Source: Pseudomonas sp. PDM18
Lineage (GTDB): Bacteria; Pseudomonadota; Gammaproteobacteria; Pseudomonadales; Pseudomonadaceae
Assembly (NCBI RefSeq): GCF_014852585.1
Contig: NZ_JACVBX010000003.1
Location: 372,001-436,000 of the forward strand
Reading direction: 5' to 3'
Length of the DNA: 64,000 bases
The translations under genes were made by a program, and so were the position numbers. Below, piece by piece: positions 57,211 through 64,000 of this stretch. Numbering within the stretch: the first letter of the stretch is position 1; every line of letters starts with the position of its first letter. The notes beneath the pieces were generated by a model, which saw only the letters and a list, made by a program, of their open reading frames with translations, was not told the DNA's origin and searched no databases.

Positions 57211-57330
57211 CCCCCCTCCCTAGCCCTCTCCCGCACGCGGGAGAGGGGTTCGAGCGGTGCAGGATAAAACCACAGCGTCAGCCGGCACGACCTGCCCCCC
57301 TCTCCCTCTGGGAGAGGGCTGGGGTGAGGG
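57211..57330. repeat. CCCTCTCCC-type palindromes (copy 2, pair)
   Basis: Two hairpins (57211-57249 and 57289-57330) of the CCCTCTCCC/GGGAGAGGG type flank GCGTCAGCCGGCACGA. The same GTCAGCCGGCACG core recurs between the two hairpins at 59425-59555. Confidence 0.85.
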
Positions 57331-57361
57331 AAGGCAGGCGGCACAGATCGAGGAGACAGCA

Positions 57362-58393
57362 ATGCGTTCGAGCAAGATCATCCATGTGGTCAGTTGCCAT
57401 GCCGAGGGCGAGGTCGGCGACGTCATCGTCGGCGGCGTCGCCCCGCCGCCGGGCGACACCGTGTGGGCGCAGTCGCGCTTCATCGCCAGCGACAACGTGC
57501 TGCGCAACTTCGTCCTCAATGAACCGCGCGGCGGCGTGTTCCGCCACGTAAACCTGCTGGTGCCGCCGAAAGACCCGCGCGCGCAGATGGCCTGGATCAT
57601 CATGGAGCCGGCCGACGTGCCGCCCATGTCCGGCTCCAACTCGCTGTGCGTCAGCACCGTGCTGCTCGACAGCGGCATCCTGCCGATGCAGGAGCCGCAA
57701 ACGCGCCTGACCCTGGAAGCCCCCGGCGGGCTGATCGAGGCCGTGGCCGACTGCAAGGACGGCAAGGTCCAGCGCGTGGAAGTACGCAACCTGCCCTCCT
57801 TCGCCGACAAGCTCGACGCCTGGATCGAAGTGGAAGGTCTGGGCTCTCTGCAAGTGGATACCGCCTACGGCGGCGACAGCTTCGTGCTCGCCGACGCCCA
57901 TTCTCTCGGTTTCACCCTGCATGCCTCGGAGGCTGCCGACCTGGTCGCCACCGGCCTGAAGATCACCCAGGCGGCGAACCAGCAGCTGGGCTTCCAGCAC
58001 CCGGAAAACCACGACTGGGCGCACATCTCCTTCTGCCAGCTGACCGCGCCGGTGGAACGCATCGACGGCGTACTGCACGGCCGCAACGCGGTGGTCATTC
58101 GCCCCGGCAAGATCGACCGTTCGCCCTGCGGCACCGGCTGCTCGGCACGCATGGCAGTGCTGCACGCCAAGGGCCAGTTGAAGGACGGCGAACGCTTCGT
58201 CGGCCACTCGATCATCGATTCCAAGTTCCACTGCCGCATCGACGGCCTCACCAGCGTCGGCGGCAAACCGGCGATCCATCCCTGCATTTCCGGTCGTGCC
58301 TGGATCACCGGCACCCACCAGCACCTGCTCGACCCGTCCGATCCGTGGCCAGAAGGCTACCGGCTCTCGGACACCTGGCCGAACGGTTACTGA
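57362..58393 (+). CDS. Proline-racemase-superfamily enzyme with Ser/Cys active site
   Basis: 343 residues. The fold is clear from [17 protein letters not shown] at the start, [11 protein letters not shown] (substrate/loop residues) and [14 protein letters not shown] with Cys256. The first catalytic Cys is replaced by Ser90 in MSGSNSLCV. In this superfamily Cys/Cys enzymes are racemases/epimerases, Cys/Thr enzymes are trans-3-hydroxy-L-proline dehydratases, and Ser/Cys members are epimerase-like but less studied. So 3- or 4-hydroxyproline 2-epimerase or proline racemase activity is possible; dehydratase is less likely. It has the position of PA1255 in P. aeruginosa. ATG 57362 follows GAGGAGA. 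Confidence 0.88.
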   Translation: MRSSKIIHVVSCHAEGEVGDVIVGGVAPPPGDTVWAQSRFIASDNVLRNFVLNEPRGGVFRHVNLLVPPKDPRAQMAWIIMEPADVPPMSGSNSLCVSTVLLDSGILPMQEPQTRLTLEAPGGLIEAVADCKDGKVQRVEVRNLPSFADKLDAWIEVEGLGSLQVDTAYGGDSFVLADAHSLGFTLHASEAADLVATGLKITQAANQQLGFQHPENHDWAHISFCQLTAPVERIDGVLHGRNAVVIRPGKIDRSPCGTGCSARMAVLHAKGQLKDGERFVGHSIIDSKFHCRIDGLTSVGGKPAIHPCISGRAWITGTHQHLLDPSDPWPEGYRLSDTWPNGY

Positions 58394-58465
58394 TTACCCC
58401 CTTTCCACCCTGATTCGCCGCGTAGCGGCACCCGACGACGAAATGCTGCGGGATTTCCTTCAGAC

Positions 58466-58481
58466 ATTTCGTATACGAAAT
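58466..58481. promoter_or_regulatory. GntR operator before lhpC (site 3, perfect palindrome)
   Basis: ATTTCGTATACGAAAT is a perfect 16-bp palindrome 20 bases before the lhpC start codon. Related copies precede the GntR gene (46909) and the transport operon (52487). Confidence 0.82.
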
Positions 58482-58500
58482 ACGACAATTGGAGACAAAC

Positions 58501-59418
58501 ATGAGCAAGAAGGTCAATTGGAGTGGCGTGTTCCCCGCGGTGACCACTCAGTTCAACGACGATTTCTCGGTCAACCTGGAAGCCACCCACAAGGTGATCT
58601 CCAACCTGGTGCGCGACGGCGTCTCGGGCCTGGTGGTGTGCGGCAGCGTCGGTGAGAACACCTCGCTGTCCATCGAAGAGAAGATGGCCGTCACCGAAGT
58701 CGCCAAGGACGCCTCCGGTGGCCGCGTGCCGGTGATCTGCGGCATCGCCGAGTTCACCAGCCATGGCGCCTCCCAGGTGGCCAAGGCGGTGCAGAAGGTC
58801 GGCGTCGACGGCATCATGGTGATGCCCGCGCTGGTCTACTCCTCCAAGCCCCACGAGACCGCCGCGCACTTCCGCAGCGTGGCCACCAGCACCGACCTGC
58901 CGGTGATGGTCTACAACAACCCGCCGATCTATAAGAACGACGTCACCCCGGACATCCTCATCTCCCTGGCCGACTGCGAGAACATCGTCTGCTTCAAGGA
59001 CAGCTCCGGCGACACCCGCCGCTTCATCGACGTGCGCAATGAAGTGGGCAACCGCTTCATCCTCTTCGCCGGCCTCGACGACGTGGTCCTGGAGAGCATC
59101 GCGGTGGGCGCCGAAGGCTGGATCTCCGGCATGTCCAACGTCTTCCCGCAGGAAGGCGAGACCATCTTCCGCCTGTGCAAGGCCGGCCGCTATGAAGAAG
59201 CCATGCCGATCTACGAATGGCTGATGCCGATCCTCCACCTCGACGCCCGCCCGGACCTGGTGCAGTGCATCAAGCTCTGCGAAGAGATCGCCGGTCGCGG
59301 CACCGCCCTCACCCGCCCGCCGCGCCTGGCGCTGCAGGGCTCCGACCGCGAGCACGTGGAGACGATCATGGCCAAGGCCCTGGCGAACCGGCCGAAGCTG
59401 CCGGATGTGGGTCTTTAA
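58501..59418 (+). CDS. lhpC: 1-pyrroline-4-hydroxy-2-carboxylate deaminase (DapA family)
   Basis: 305 residues. A DHDPS-type barrel: WSGVFPAVTTQFNDDFSVN, VCGSVGENTSLSIEEK (the phosphate/carboxylate loop), VYNNPPIYKNDV with the catalytic Tyr region, and NIVCFKDSSGDTRRF with the Schiff-base Lys. Deaminates the pyrroline product of LhpBFE to alpha-ketoglutarate semialdehyde. ATG 58501 follows GGAG. It is the first gene after the perfect GntR palindrome, so repression there would also silence lhpG. Confidence 0.92.
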   Translation: MSKKVNWSGVFPAVTTQFNDDFSVNLEATHKVISNLVRDGVSGLVVCGSVGENTSLSIEEKMAVTEVAKDASGGRVPVICGIAEFTSHGASQVAKAVQKVGVDGIMVMPALVYSSKPHETAAHFRSVATSTDLPVMVYNNPPIYKNDVTPDILISLADCENIVCFKDSSGDTRRFIDVRNEVGNRFILFAGLDDVVLESIAVGAEGWISGMSNVFPQEGETIFRLCKAGRYEEAMPIYEWLMPILHLDARPDLVQCIKLCEEIAGRGTALTRPPRLALQGSDREHVETIMAKALANRPKLPDVGL

Positions 59419-59424
59419 CTGGAC

Positions 59425-59555
59425 CACCCTCACCCCCGCCCTGGCTGCGCGCCCCGCTCCTGAGGGAGAGGGAGTAGATCGTGCCGGCTGACGCCCAGGT
59501 TTCAGCCGGCACGGACGGTCCCCTCTCCCTCCGGGAGAGGGTTAGGGTGAGGGGC
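59425..59555. repeat. CCCTCTCCC-type palindromes (copy 3, pair)
   Basis: CACCCTCACCCCCGCC... (degenerate left unit) and CCCTCTCCCTCCGGGAGAGGG (right unit, shown in arms CCCTCTCCC and GGGAGAGGG) flank GTGCCGGCTGACG and TCAGCCGGCACG, which are themselves an inverted pair. Confidence 0.83.
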
Positions 59556-59596
59556 TCTTTCGCAATCGCACCGATCGACGATCAGAGACGCCCAAC

Positions 59597-61174
59597 ATGA
59601 CCGCCCAGAACTTCATCGCCGGCCAACGCATCGGCGCCGGCACTGTCCGCCTGCAGAGTCTCGACGCCAGCACCGGCGAAGCCCTGCCCCAGGAATTCCT
59701 CCAGGCGACCGAGGCCGAAGTCGACGCTGCCGCCCGCGCCGCCGAAGCCGCGTTCCCGGCCTACAACACCCTGTCGCCGGAACGCCGCGCGCAGTTCCTC
59801 GACGCCATTGCCAGCGAACTCGAAGCCCTCGGCGACGACTTCATCGCCACTGTCTGCCGCGAGACCGCGCTGCCCGCCGCGCGCATCCAGGGCGAGCGTG
59901 GTCGCACCGCCAATCAAATGCGCCTGTTCGCCAAGGTCCTGCGTCGTGGCGATTTCCTCGGCGCACGCATCGACCGCGCACTGCCCGAGCGCCAGCCGCT
60001 GCCACGCCCGGACCTGCGCCAGTACCGCACCGGCGTCGGCCCGGTGGCCGTGTTCGGCGCCAGCAACTTCCCGCTGGCGTTCTCCACCGCCGGTGGCGAT
60101 ACCGCCGCCGCACTGGCCGCCGGCTGCCCGGTGGTAGTGAAAGCCCACAGCGGCCACATGGCCACCGCCGAGCTAGTCGGCGAGGCGATCACCCACGCGG
60201 CCGAAGCCACCGGCATGCCGGCCGGCGTGTTCAACATGATCTACGGCGCCGGCGTCGGCGAGCCGCTGGTGAAGCACCCGGCTATCCAGGCAGTCGGCTT
60301 CACCGGCTCGCTCAAGGGCGGTCGCGCGCTGTGCGACCTCGCTGCCGCGCGCCCGCAGCCGATCCCGGTATTTGCCGAGATGAGCAGCATCAACCCAGTC
60401 CTGGTGCTGCCCGCCGCCCTGGAAGCCCGCGGCGAGAAAATCGCCTGCGAGCTGATCGATTCGGTGGTCATGGGTTGCGGCCAGTTCTGCACCAACCCCG
60501 GCCTGGTCATCGGCATCGCCTCGCCGGCGTTCAGCCTGTTCGTCGCCAACCTGATCGCCGAGATCGGCCAGCGCCCGGCGCAGACCATGCTCAACGCCGG
60601 CACCCTGAAGAGCTACGAAAAGGGCATTGCCCGCCTGCTCACCCATCCCGCCATCCGCCACCTCGCCGGCCAGCCGCAGGAGGGCAAGCAGGCGTTGCCG
60701 CAGCTGTTCCAGGCCAAGGCCGAACTGCTGCTGGCCGGCGAGGAGCTGCTGCAGGAAGAAGTCTTCGGCCCGACCACAATCGTCGTCGAAGTGGCCGACG
60801 AAGCCGAACTGCGCCACGCGCTGGACGGCCTGCACGGCCAGCTCACCGCCACGCTGATCGCCGAATCCGAGGACCTGTCGCGCTTCGCCGCGCTGGTGCC
60901 GGTGCTCGAGCGCAAGGCCGGGCGCCTGCTGATCAACGGCTACCCGACCGGTGTGGAAGTCTGCGATGCGATGGTCCATGGCGGCCCTTATCCGGCGACC
61001 TCGGATGCACGCGGCACCTCGGTCGGCAGCCTGGCCATCGACCGCTTCCTGCGCCCGGTGTGCTACCAGAACTACCCCGACGCGCTGTTGCCCGAAGCGC
61101 TGAAGGACGCCAACCCGCTGGGTATCGCGCGCCTGGTGGATGGGGAGACGACTCGCGGCGCGGTGACTCGCTGA
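59597..61174 (+). CDS. lhpG: Alpha-ketoglutarate semialdehyde dehydrogenase
   Basis: 525 residues, the size of KGSA dehydrogenases. Oxidizes 2,5-dioxovalerate to alpha-ketoglutarate for the TCA cycle. Active-site residues: Asn157 in GASNFPL, Glu261 in VFAEMSSINP, Cys298 in GCGQFCTNPGLV. The GQFCTNPG context is typical of 2,5-dioxovalerate dehydrogenases and not of ordinary aldehyde dehydrogenases. Follows lhpC across a repeat cluster and ends at a strong terminator. Confidence 0.93.
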   Translation: MTAQNFIAGQRIGAGTVRLQSLDASTGEALPQEFLQATEAEVDAAARAAEAAFPAYNTLSPERRAQFLDAIASELEALGDDFIATVCRETALPAARIQGERGRTANQMRLFAKVLRRGDFLGARIDRALPERQPLPRPDLRQYRTGVGPVAVFGASNFPLAFSTAGGDTAAALAAGCPVVVKAHSGHMATAELVGEAITHAAEATGMPAGVFNMIYGAGVGEPLVKHPAIQAVGFTGSLKGGRALCDLAAARPQPIPVFAEMSSINPVLVLPAALEARGEKIACELIDSVVMGCGQFCTNPGLVIGIASPAFSLFVANLIAEIGQRPAQTMLNAGTLKSYEKGIARLLTHPAIRHLAGQPQEGKQALPQLFQAKAELLLAGEELLQEEVFGPTTIVVEVADEAELRHALDGLHGQLTATLIAESEDLSRFAALVPVLERKAGRLLINGYPTGVEVCDAMVHGGPYPATSDARGTSVGSLAIDRFLRPVCYQNYPDALLPEALKDANPLGIARLVDGETTRGAVTR

Positions 61175-61224
61175 AGGTTCGTCGGCGCGGGAGTGAACTG
61201 TCGGCCAGTCCCGCGCCGATGCTC

Positions 61225-61252
61225 AGCCCCGGCCTTGCGCCGGGGCTTTTTT
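61225..61252. terminator. Terminator between lhpG and convergent lhpD
   Basis: AGCCCCGGC / GCCGGGGCT around CTTGC, followed by six T residues. It ends lhpG transcripts. Confidence 0.92.
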
Positions 61253-61300
61253 ATGCCCGCTCATTGTTGAGCCCAGGCACCGCTCCTACAGGGATTTGCG

Positions 61301-62305
61301 TTATTCCAGCAGCTTGCTCAAATCGGCATACAGCGAATCGCTGATCGCCACGCCCTCGGCGAGGCTGCGCTTTCGCGCCGCGAAACGCCGCTGCGACGGC
61401 AACCGCGCGCCCATGTCGACGATGGATTCGAACAGCGTCTCCGCCCGCGCCAGGTGCTGCGCGGCATCCGCACCCAGGAAGCGCGCCGGGTCCAGCGCGA
61501 TCAGCAGCTCGCCGTGGTGCGGCGAGGACTTGGTGCCCTCGTCGAACACCGTGGACTCCGCGCTGGTCAGGTCGCCGATCAGCGGGCCGGCAATCAGCTC
61601 GACCATGGTCGCCAGAGCCGAGCCCTTGTGCCCGCCGAAGGTCAGCATGGCGCCATCGAGCACGGCGCTCGGGTCGGTGCTGGGGTTGCCCTGGGCATCG
61701 ATCCCCCAACCCAGCGGAATCGCCTTGCCCTCGCGCTCGTGCAGTTGGATTTCCCCCCGCGCCACCACCGTGGTGGCGAAATCGAAGACATAAGGATCGT
61801 TTTCGCCACGCGGCCAGCCGAAGGCAATGGGGTTGGTGCCGAACAAAGGCCGCGTGCCGCCAGCCGGTGCCACATAGGCCTGCGCCGGCGTGACCGCCAG
61901 CGCGACCAGGCCCTGGGCGGTTATCCGCTCGATCTCCACCCACAGCGCCGAAAAGTGCACACAATGATTGATCGCCAGCGCCGCCAAGCCCTGGCTGCGC
62001 GCCTTCTCCACCAGTTTCGGCAGGCCCAGGTCGAAGGCGCATTGCGAGAAGCCCCCCTTGGCGTCCACCCGCACAATCGCCGGCGCAGGGTCGAAAAGTT
62101 CCGGCACGGCATCGGCCACCACCTTGCCGGCACGCACGGTATGGATGCAGCCCAGCAACCGCCAGACGCCGTGGGATGTGCAGCCATCGCGTTCGCCGGC
62201 CAGCACGGTGTCGGTCACCGCCTGCACGTGGGGTTCGCTGAAGCCGTTGTGGCGCAGGATCGCCACCGACAATTCGCGCAGTTCATCCAGGGTCAGTCGG
62301 GCCAC
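61301..62305 (-). CDS. lhpD: Pyrroline-2-carboxylate / piperideine-2-carboxylate reductase (malate/lactate dehydrogenase family)
   Basis: 334 residues. Family signs: [19 protein letters not shown] (catalytic His), [51 protein letters not shown], and [18 protein letters not shown], which binds NADPH. Such DpkA/LhpD enzymes reduce pyrroline-2-carboxylate to L-proline, the step needed after the AcnX dehydratase. GTG 62305 is chosen because GAGGAG lies six bases upstream; upstream TTG codons would extend into it. It is on the strand opposite to the rest of the locus and is divergent from dxs. Confidence 0.9.
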   Translation of the reverse strand: MARLTLDELRELSVAILRHNGFSEPHVQAVTDTVLAGERDGCTSHGVWRLLGCIHTVRAGKVVADAVPELFDPAPAIVRVDAKGGFSQCAFDLGLPKLVEKARSQGLAALAINHCVHFSALWVEIERITAQGLVALAVTPAQAYVAPAGGTRPLFGTNPIAFGWPRGENDPYVFDFATTVVARGEIQLHEREGKAIPLGWGIDAQGNPSTDPSAVLDGAMLTFGGHKGSALATMVELIAGPLIGDLTSAESTVFDEGTKSSPHHGELLIALDPARFLGADAAQHLARAETLFESIVDMGARLPSQRRFAARKRSLAEGVAISDSLYADLSKLLE

Positions 62306-62470
62306 GCCATTCTCCTCAGATTGCAACAAAAGCCTGCGGCAAACCGCCGCCGGTCGGTGATCGGTCTACCATGGAGTCTCGCGCCCGGCCCCGCTTGCGC
62401 GCAATCGCCGGCAGCGACGACGATTTCGGCACAGCCTGACGACCGCATCCCGACCATCCGGTCGTCCGAA

Positions 62471-62500
62471 GGATTGGCCCCACGTTGCTTGGGCCAATCC
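62471..62500. promoter_or_regulatory. Perfect 10-bp inverted repeat before dxs
   Basis: GGATTGGCCC (62471-62480) is the exact complement of GGGCCAATCC (62491-62500). Its right arm overlaps a -35-like TTGGGC. Confidence 0.65.
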
Positions 62501-62517
62501 AGAGCTTCGGGTAAACT
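62489..62517 (+). promoter_or_regulatory. Probable sigma-70 promoter of dxs
   Basis: TTGGGC (62489-62494), 17 bp, TAAACT (62512-62517). It is the only reasonable hexamer pair in the gap. dxs may need its own promoter here because ispA is far away. Confidence 0.55.
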
Positions 62518-62551
62518 TCCACATCTTTGCCTTCTCATAACGATCAGCCTG

Positions 62552-64000
62552 ATGCCCACGACGTTCCACGAGATTCCCCGCGCGCGCCCTGCCACGCCCC
62601 TGCTCGACCGCGCCAGCACGCCGGTCGAGCTGCGTCGCCTGGGCGAAGCGGAGCTGCTGCCCCTCGCTGACGAACTGCGCCAGTACCTGCTGTACAGCGT
62701 CGGCCAGACCGGCGGCCACTTCGGCGCGGGCCTGGGCGTCATCGAACTGACGATTGCCCTGCACTACGTCTTCGACACCCCGGATGACCGTCTGGTATGG
62801 GACGTCGGCCACCAGGCCTACCCGCACAAGATCCTCACCGGGCGCCGCGAGCGCATGGGCAGCCTGCGCCAGAAGGACGGCCTGGCCGCCTTCCCGCGCC
62901 GCTCGGAGAGCGAGTACGACACCTTTGGCGTCGGCCACTCCAGCACCTCCATCAGCGCCGCCCTCGGCATGGCCATCGCCGCTCGCATGCAGGGTTCGGG
63001 GCGCAAGTCGGTGGCGGTGATCGGCGACGGCGCACTGACCGCCGGCATGGCCTTCGAGGCGCTCAACCACGCGTCGGAAGTGAAGGCCGACATGCTGGTG
63101 ATCCTCAACGACAACGACATGTCGATCTCCAACAACGTTGGCGGCCTGTCCAACTACCTGGCCAAGATCCTCTCCAGCCGCACCTACAGCAGCATGCGCG
63201 AAGGCAGCAAGAAGGTGCTCTCGCGCCTGCCCGGTGCCTGGGAGATCGCCCGCCGCACCGAGGAATACGCCAAGGGCATGCTGGTGCCCGGCACGCTCTT
63301 CGAGGAGCTGGGCTGGAACTACATCGGCCCCATCGACGGCCACGACCTGCCGACCCTGATCGCCACCCTGCGCAACATGCGTGACCTCAAGGGCCCGCAG
63401 TTCCTCCATGTGGTGACCAAGAAGGGCAAGGGCTTCGGCCCGGCCGAGATCGACCCGATCGGCTACCACGCCATCACCAAGCTGGAGCCCGAGGGCGCCC
63501 CCGCCCACGCCGTGCCGAAGAAGGCCGGCGGGCCGAAATACTCCAGCGTGTTCGGCCAGTGGCTGTGCGACATGGCTGCGCAAGACCCACGCCTGGTCGG
63601 CATCACCCCGGCCATGAAGGAAGGCTCCGACCTGGTGGCCTTCGCCGACAAGTTCCCGGACCGCTACTTCGACGTCGCCATCGCCGAGCAGCACGCCGTG
63701 ACCCTGGCGGCCGGCATGGCCTGCGACGGCGCCAAGCCGGTGGTGGCGATCTACTCCACCTTCCTGCAACGCGGCTACGACCAGCTGATCCATGACGTCG
63801 CGGTGCAGAACCTCGACGTCTTGTTCGCCATCGACCGCGCCGGTCTGGTGGGCGAAGACGGCCCGACCCACGCCGGCAGCTTCGACCTCTCCTACCTGCG
63901 CTGCATCCCCGGCATGCTGGTGATGACTCCCAGCGACGAGAACGAACTGCGCAAGCTGCTCACCACCGGCCATCATTTCGAAGGCCCGGCGGCGGTACGC
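62552..64000 (+). CDS. dxs: 1-deoxy-D-xylulose-5-phosphate synthase, N-terminal part
   Basis: First 483 codons; the gene runs off the window and usual length is ~627. Condenses pyruvate and glyceraldehyde-3-phosphate, first step of the MEP isoprenoid pathway. Visible motifs: [24 protein letters not shown] with the catalytic His, thiamine site [19 protein letters not shown]...NDND, and [28 protein letters not shown] with the Glu that activates thiamine. ATG 62552 is preceded only by a weak ribosome site. In most Pseudomonas it lies just after ispA. Confidence 0.97.
   Translation, partial: MPTTFHEIPRARPATPLLDRASTPVELRRLGEAELLPLADELRQYLLYSVGQTGGHFGAGLGVIELTIALHYVFDTPDDRLVWDVGHQAYPHKILTGRRERMGSLRQKDGLAAFPRRSESEYDTFGVGHSSTSISAALGMAIAARMQGSGRKSVAVIGDGALTAGMAFEALNHASEVKADMLVILNDNDMSISNNVGGLSNYLAKILSSRTYSSMREGSKKVLSRLPGAWEIARRTEEYAKGMLVPGTLFEELGWNYIGPIDGHDLPTLIATLRNMRDLKGPQFLHVVTKKGKGFGPAEIDPIGYHAITKLEPEGAPAHAVPKKAGGPKYSSVFGQWLCDMAAQDPRLVGITPAMKEGSDLVAFADKFPDRYFDVAIAEQHAVTLAAGMACDGAKPVVAIYSTFLQRGYDQLIHDVAVQNLDVLFAIDRAGLVGEDGPTHAGSFDLSYLRCIPGMLVMTPSDENELRKLLTTGHHFEGPAAVR

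Noticed and set aside
46823-62551. Genomic island with integrase or tRNA attachment site
   Set aside because: No integrase, transposase, tRNA or direct repeats were seen at either edge, and codon use matches the flanks.

Overview
The window is high-GC, densely coded DNA from a Gammaproteobacterium, almost certainly a Pseudomonas of the P. aeruginosa / P. nitroreducens / P. citronellolis kind. Much of the gene order is the one I recall from P. aeruginosa PAO1. The stretch LON-domain protein, lrgAB, phaJ4, MORN/C13 lipoprotein, epimerase, YceK, ubiX, mpl, eatR, exaC, eat, eutBC, GNAT, DedA, mtfA, ppa, xseB, ispA, dxs follows roughly PA4012-PA4044. Intergenic REP hairpins (GTAGGAGCGAGCTTGCTCGC) are also typical of Pseudomonas. 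I saw no rRNA, tRNA, CRISPR, prophage or insertion sequence.

Layout. 1-5365: acidic amino-acid uptake and glutathione use (end of aatP, ggt, then the AauS/AauR two-component pair). 5413-10394: small or orphan genes (SUKH-like protein, acidic unknown, AraC regulator divergent from an NmrA-like protein, two tandem paralogous small unknowns, methyltransferase plus membrane protein). 10599-17518: methylcitrate cycle for propionyl-CoA (GntR, prpB, prpC, acnD, prpF) with two ATTGTCGACA operators. 17635-24886: LON-domain protein, LrgAB pair, phaJ4, MORN-repeat/caspase-like lipoprotein, NAD-binding protein, YceK lipoprotein, ubiX, mpl. 25277-34280: ethanolamine catabolism (eatR, a sigma-54 promoter, exaC, an extra AraC regulator, permease, eutBC). 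34439-40747: a complete minor-pilin operon fimU-pilV-pilW-pilX-pilY1-pilE lying where PAO1 would go straight from eutC to the GNAT gene. 40869-46822: GNAT, periplasmic binding protein, DedA, mtfA, ppa, a candidate sRNA, START protein, xseB, ispA. 46955-62305: a 15-kb hydroxyproline locus inserted between ispA and dxs. 62552-64000: 5' part of dxs.

The hydroxyproline locus is the richest part. LhpA epimerizes trans-4-hydroxy-L-proline to the D form, the LhpB/F/E complex oxidizes it, LhpC deaminates the pyrroline product, and LhpG oxidizes alpha-ketoglutarate semialdehyde to alpha-ketoglutarate. An aconitase-X fusion protein (probable cis-3-hydroxy-L-proline dehydratase) and a pyrroline-2-carboxylate reductase (LhpD) should serve 3-hydroxyproline. 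A polar amino-acid ABC transporter and a second, Ser/Cys-type proline-racemase-fold enzyme complete it. Three copies of a 16-bp palindrome, ATTTCGTATACGAAAT, lie before the GntR gene, the transport/AcnX operon and lhpC. The middle copy sits on the predicted start point of a perfect sigma-54 promoter, which suggests repression by the GntR protein layered on activated sigma-54 transcription.

Four families of intergenic palindromes recur. The most interesting genes of unknown role are the tandem small proteins at 8771-9395 and the MORN/C13 lipoprotein at 20048. The PilY1 at 36852 appears to lack its usual calcium-binding loops.
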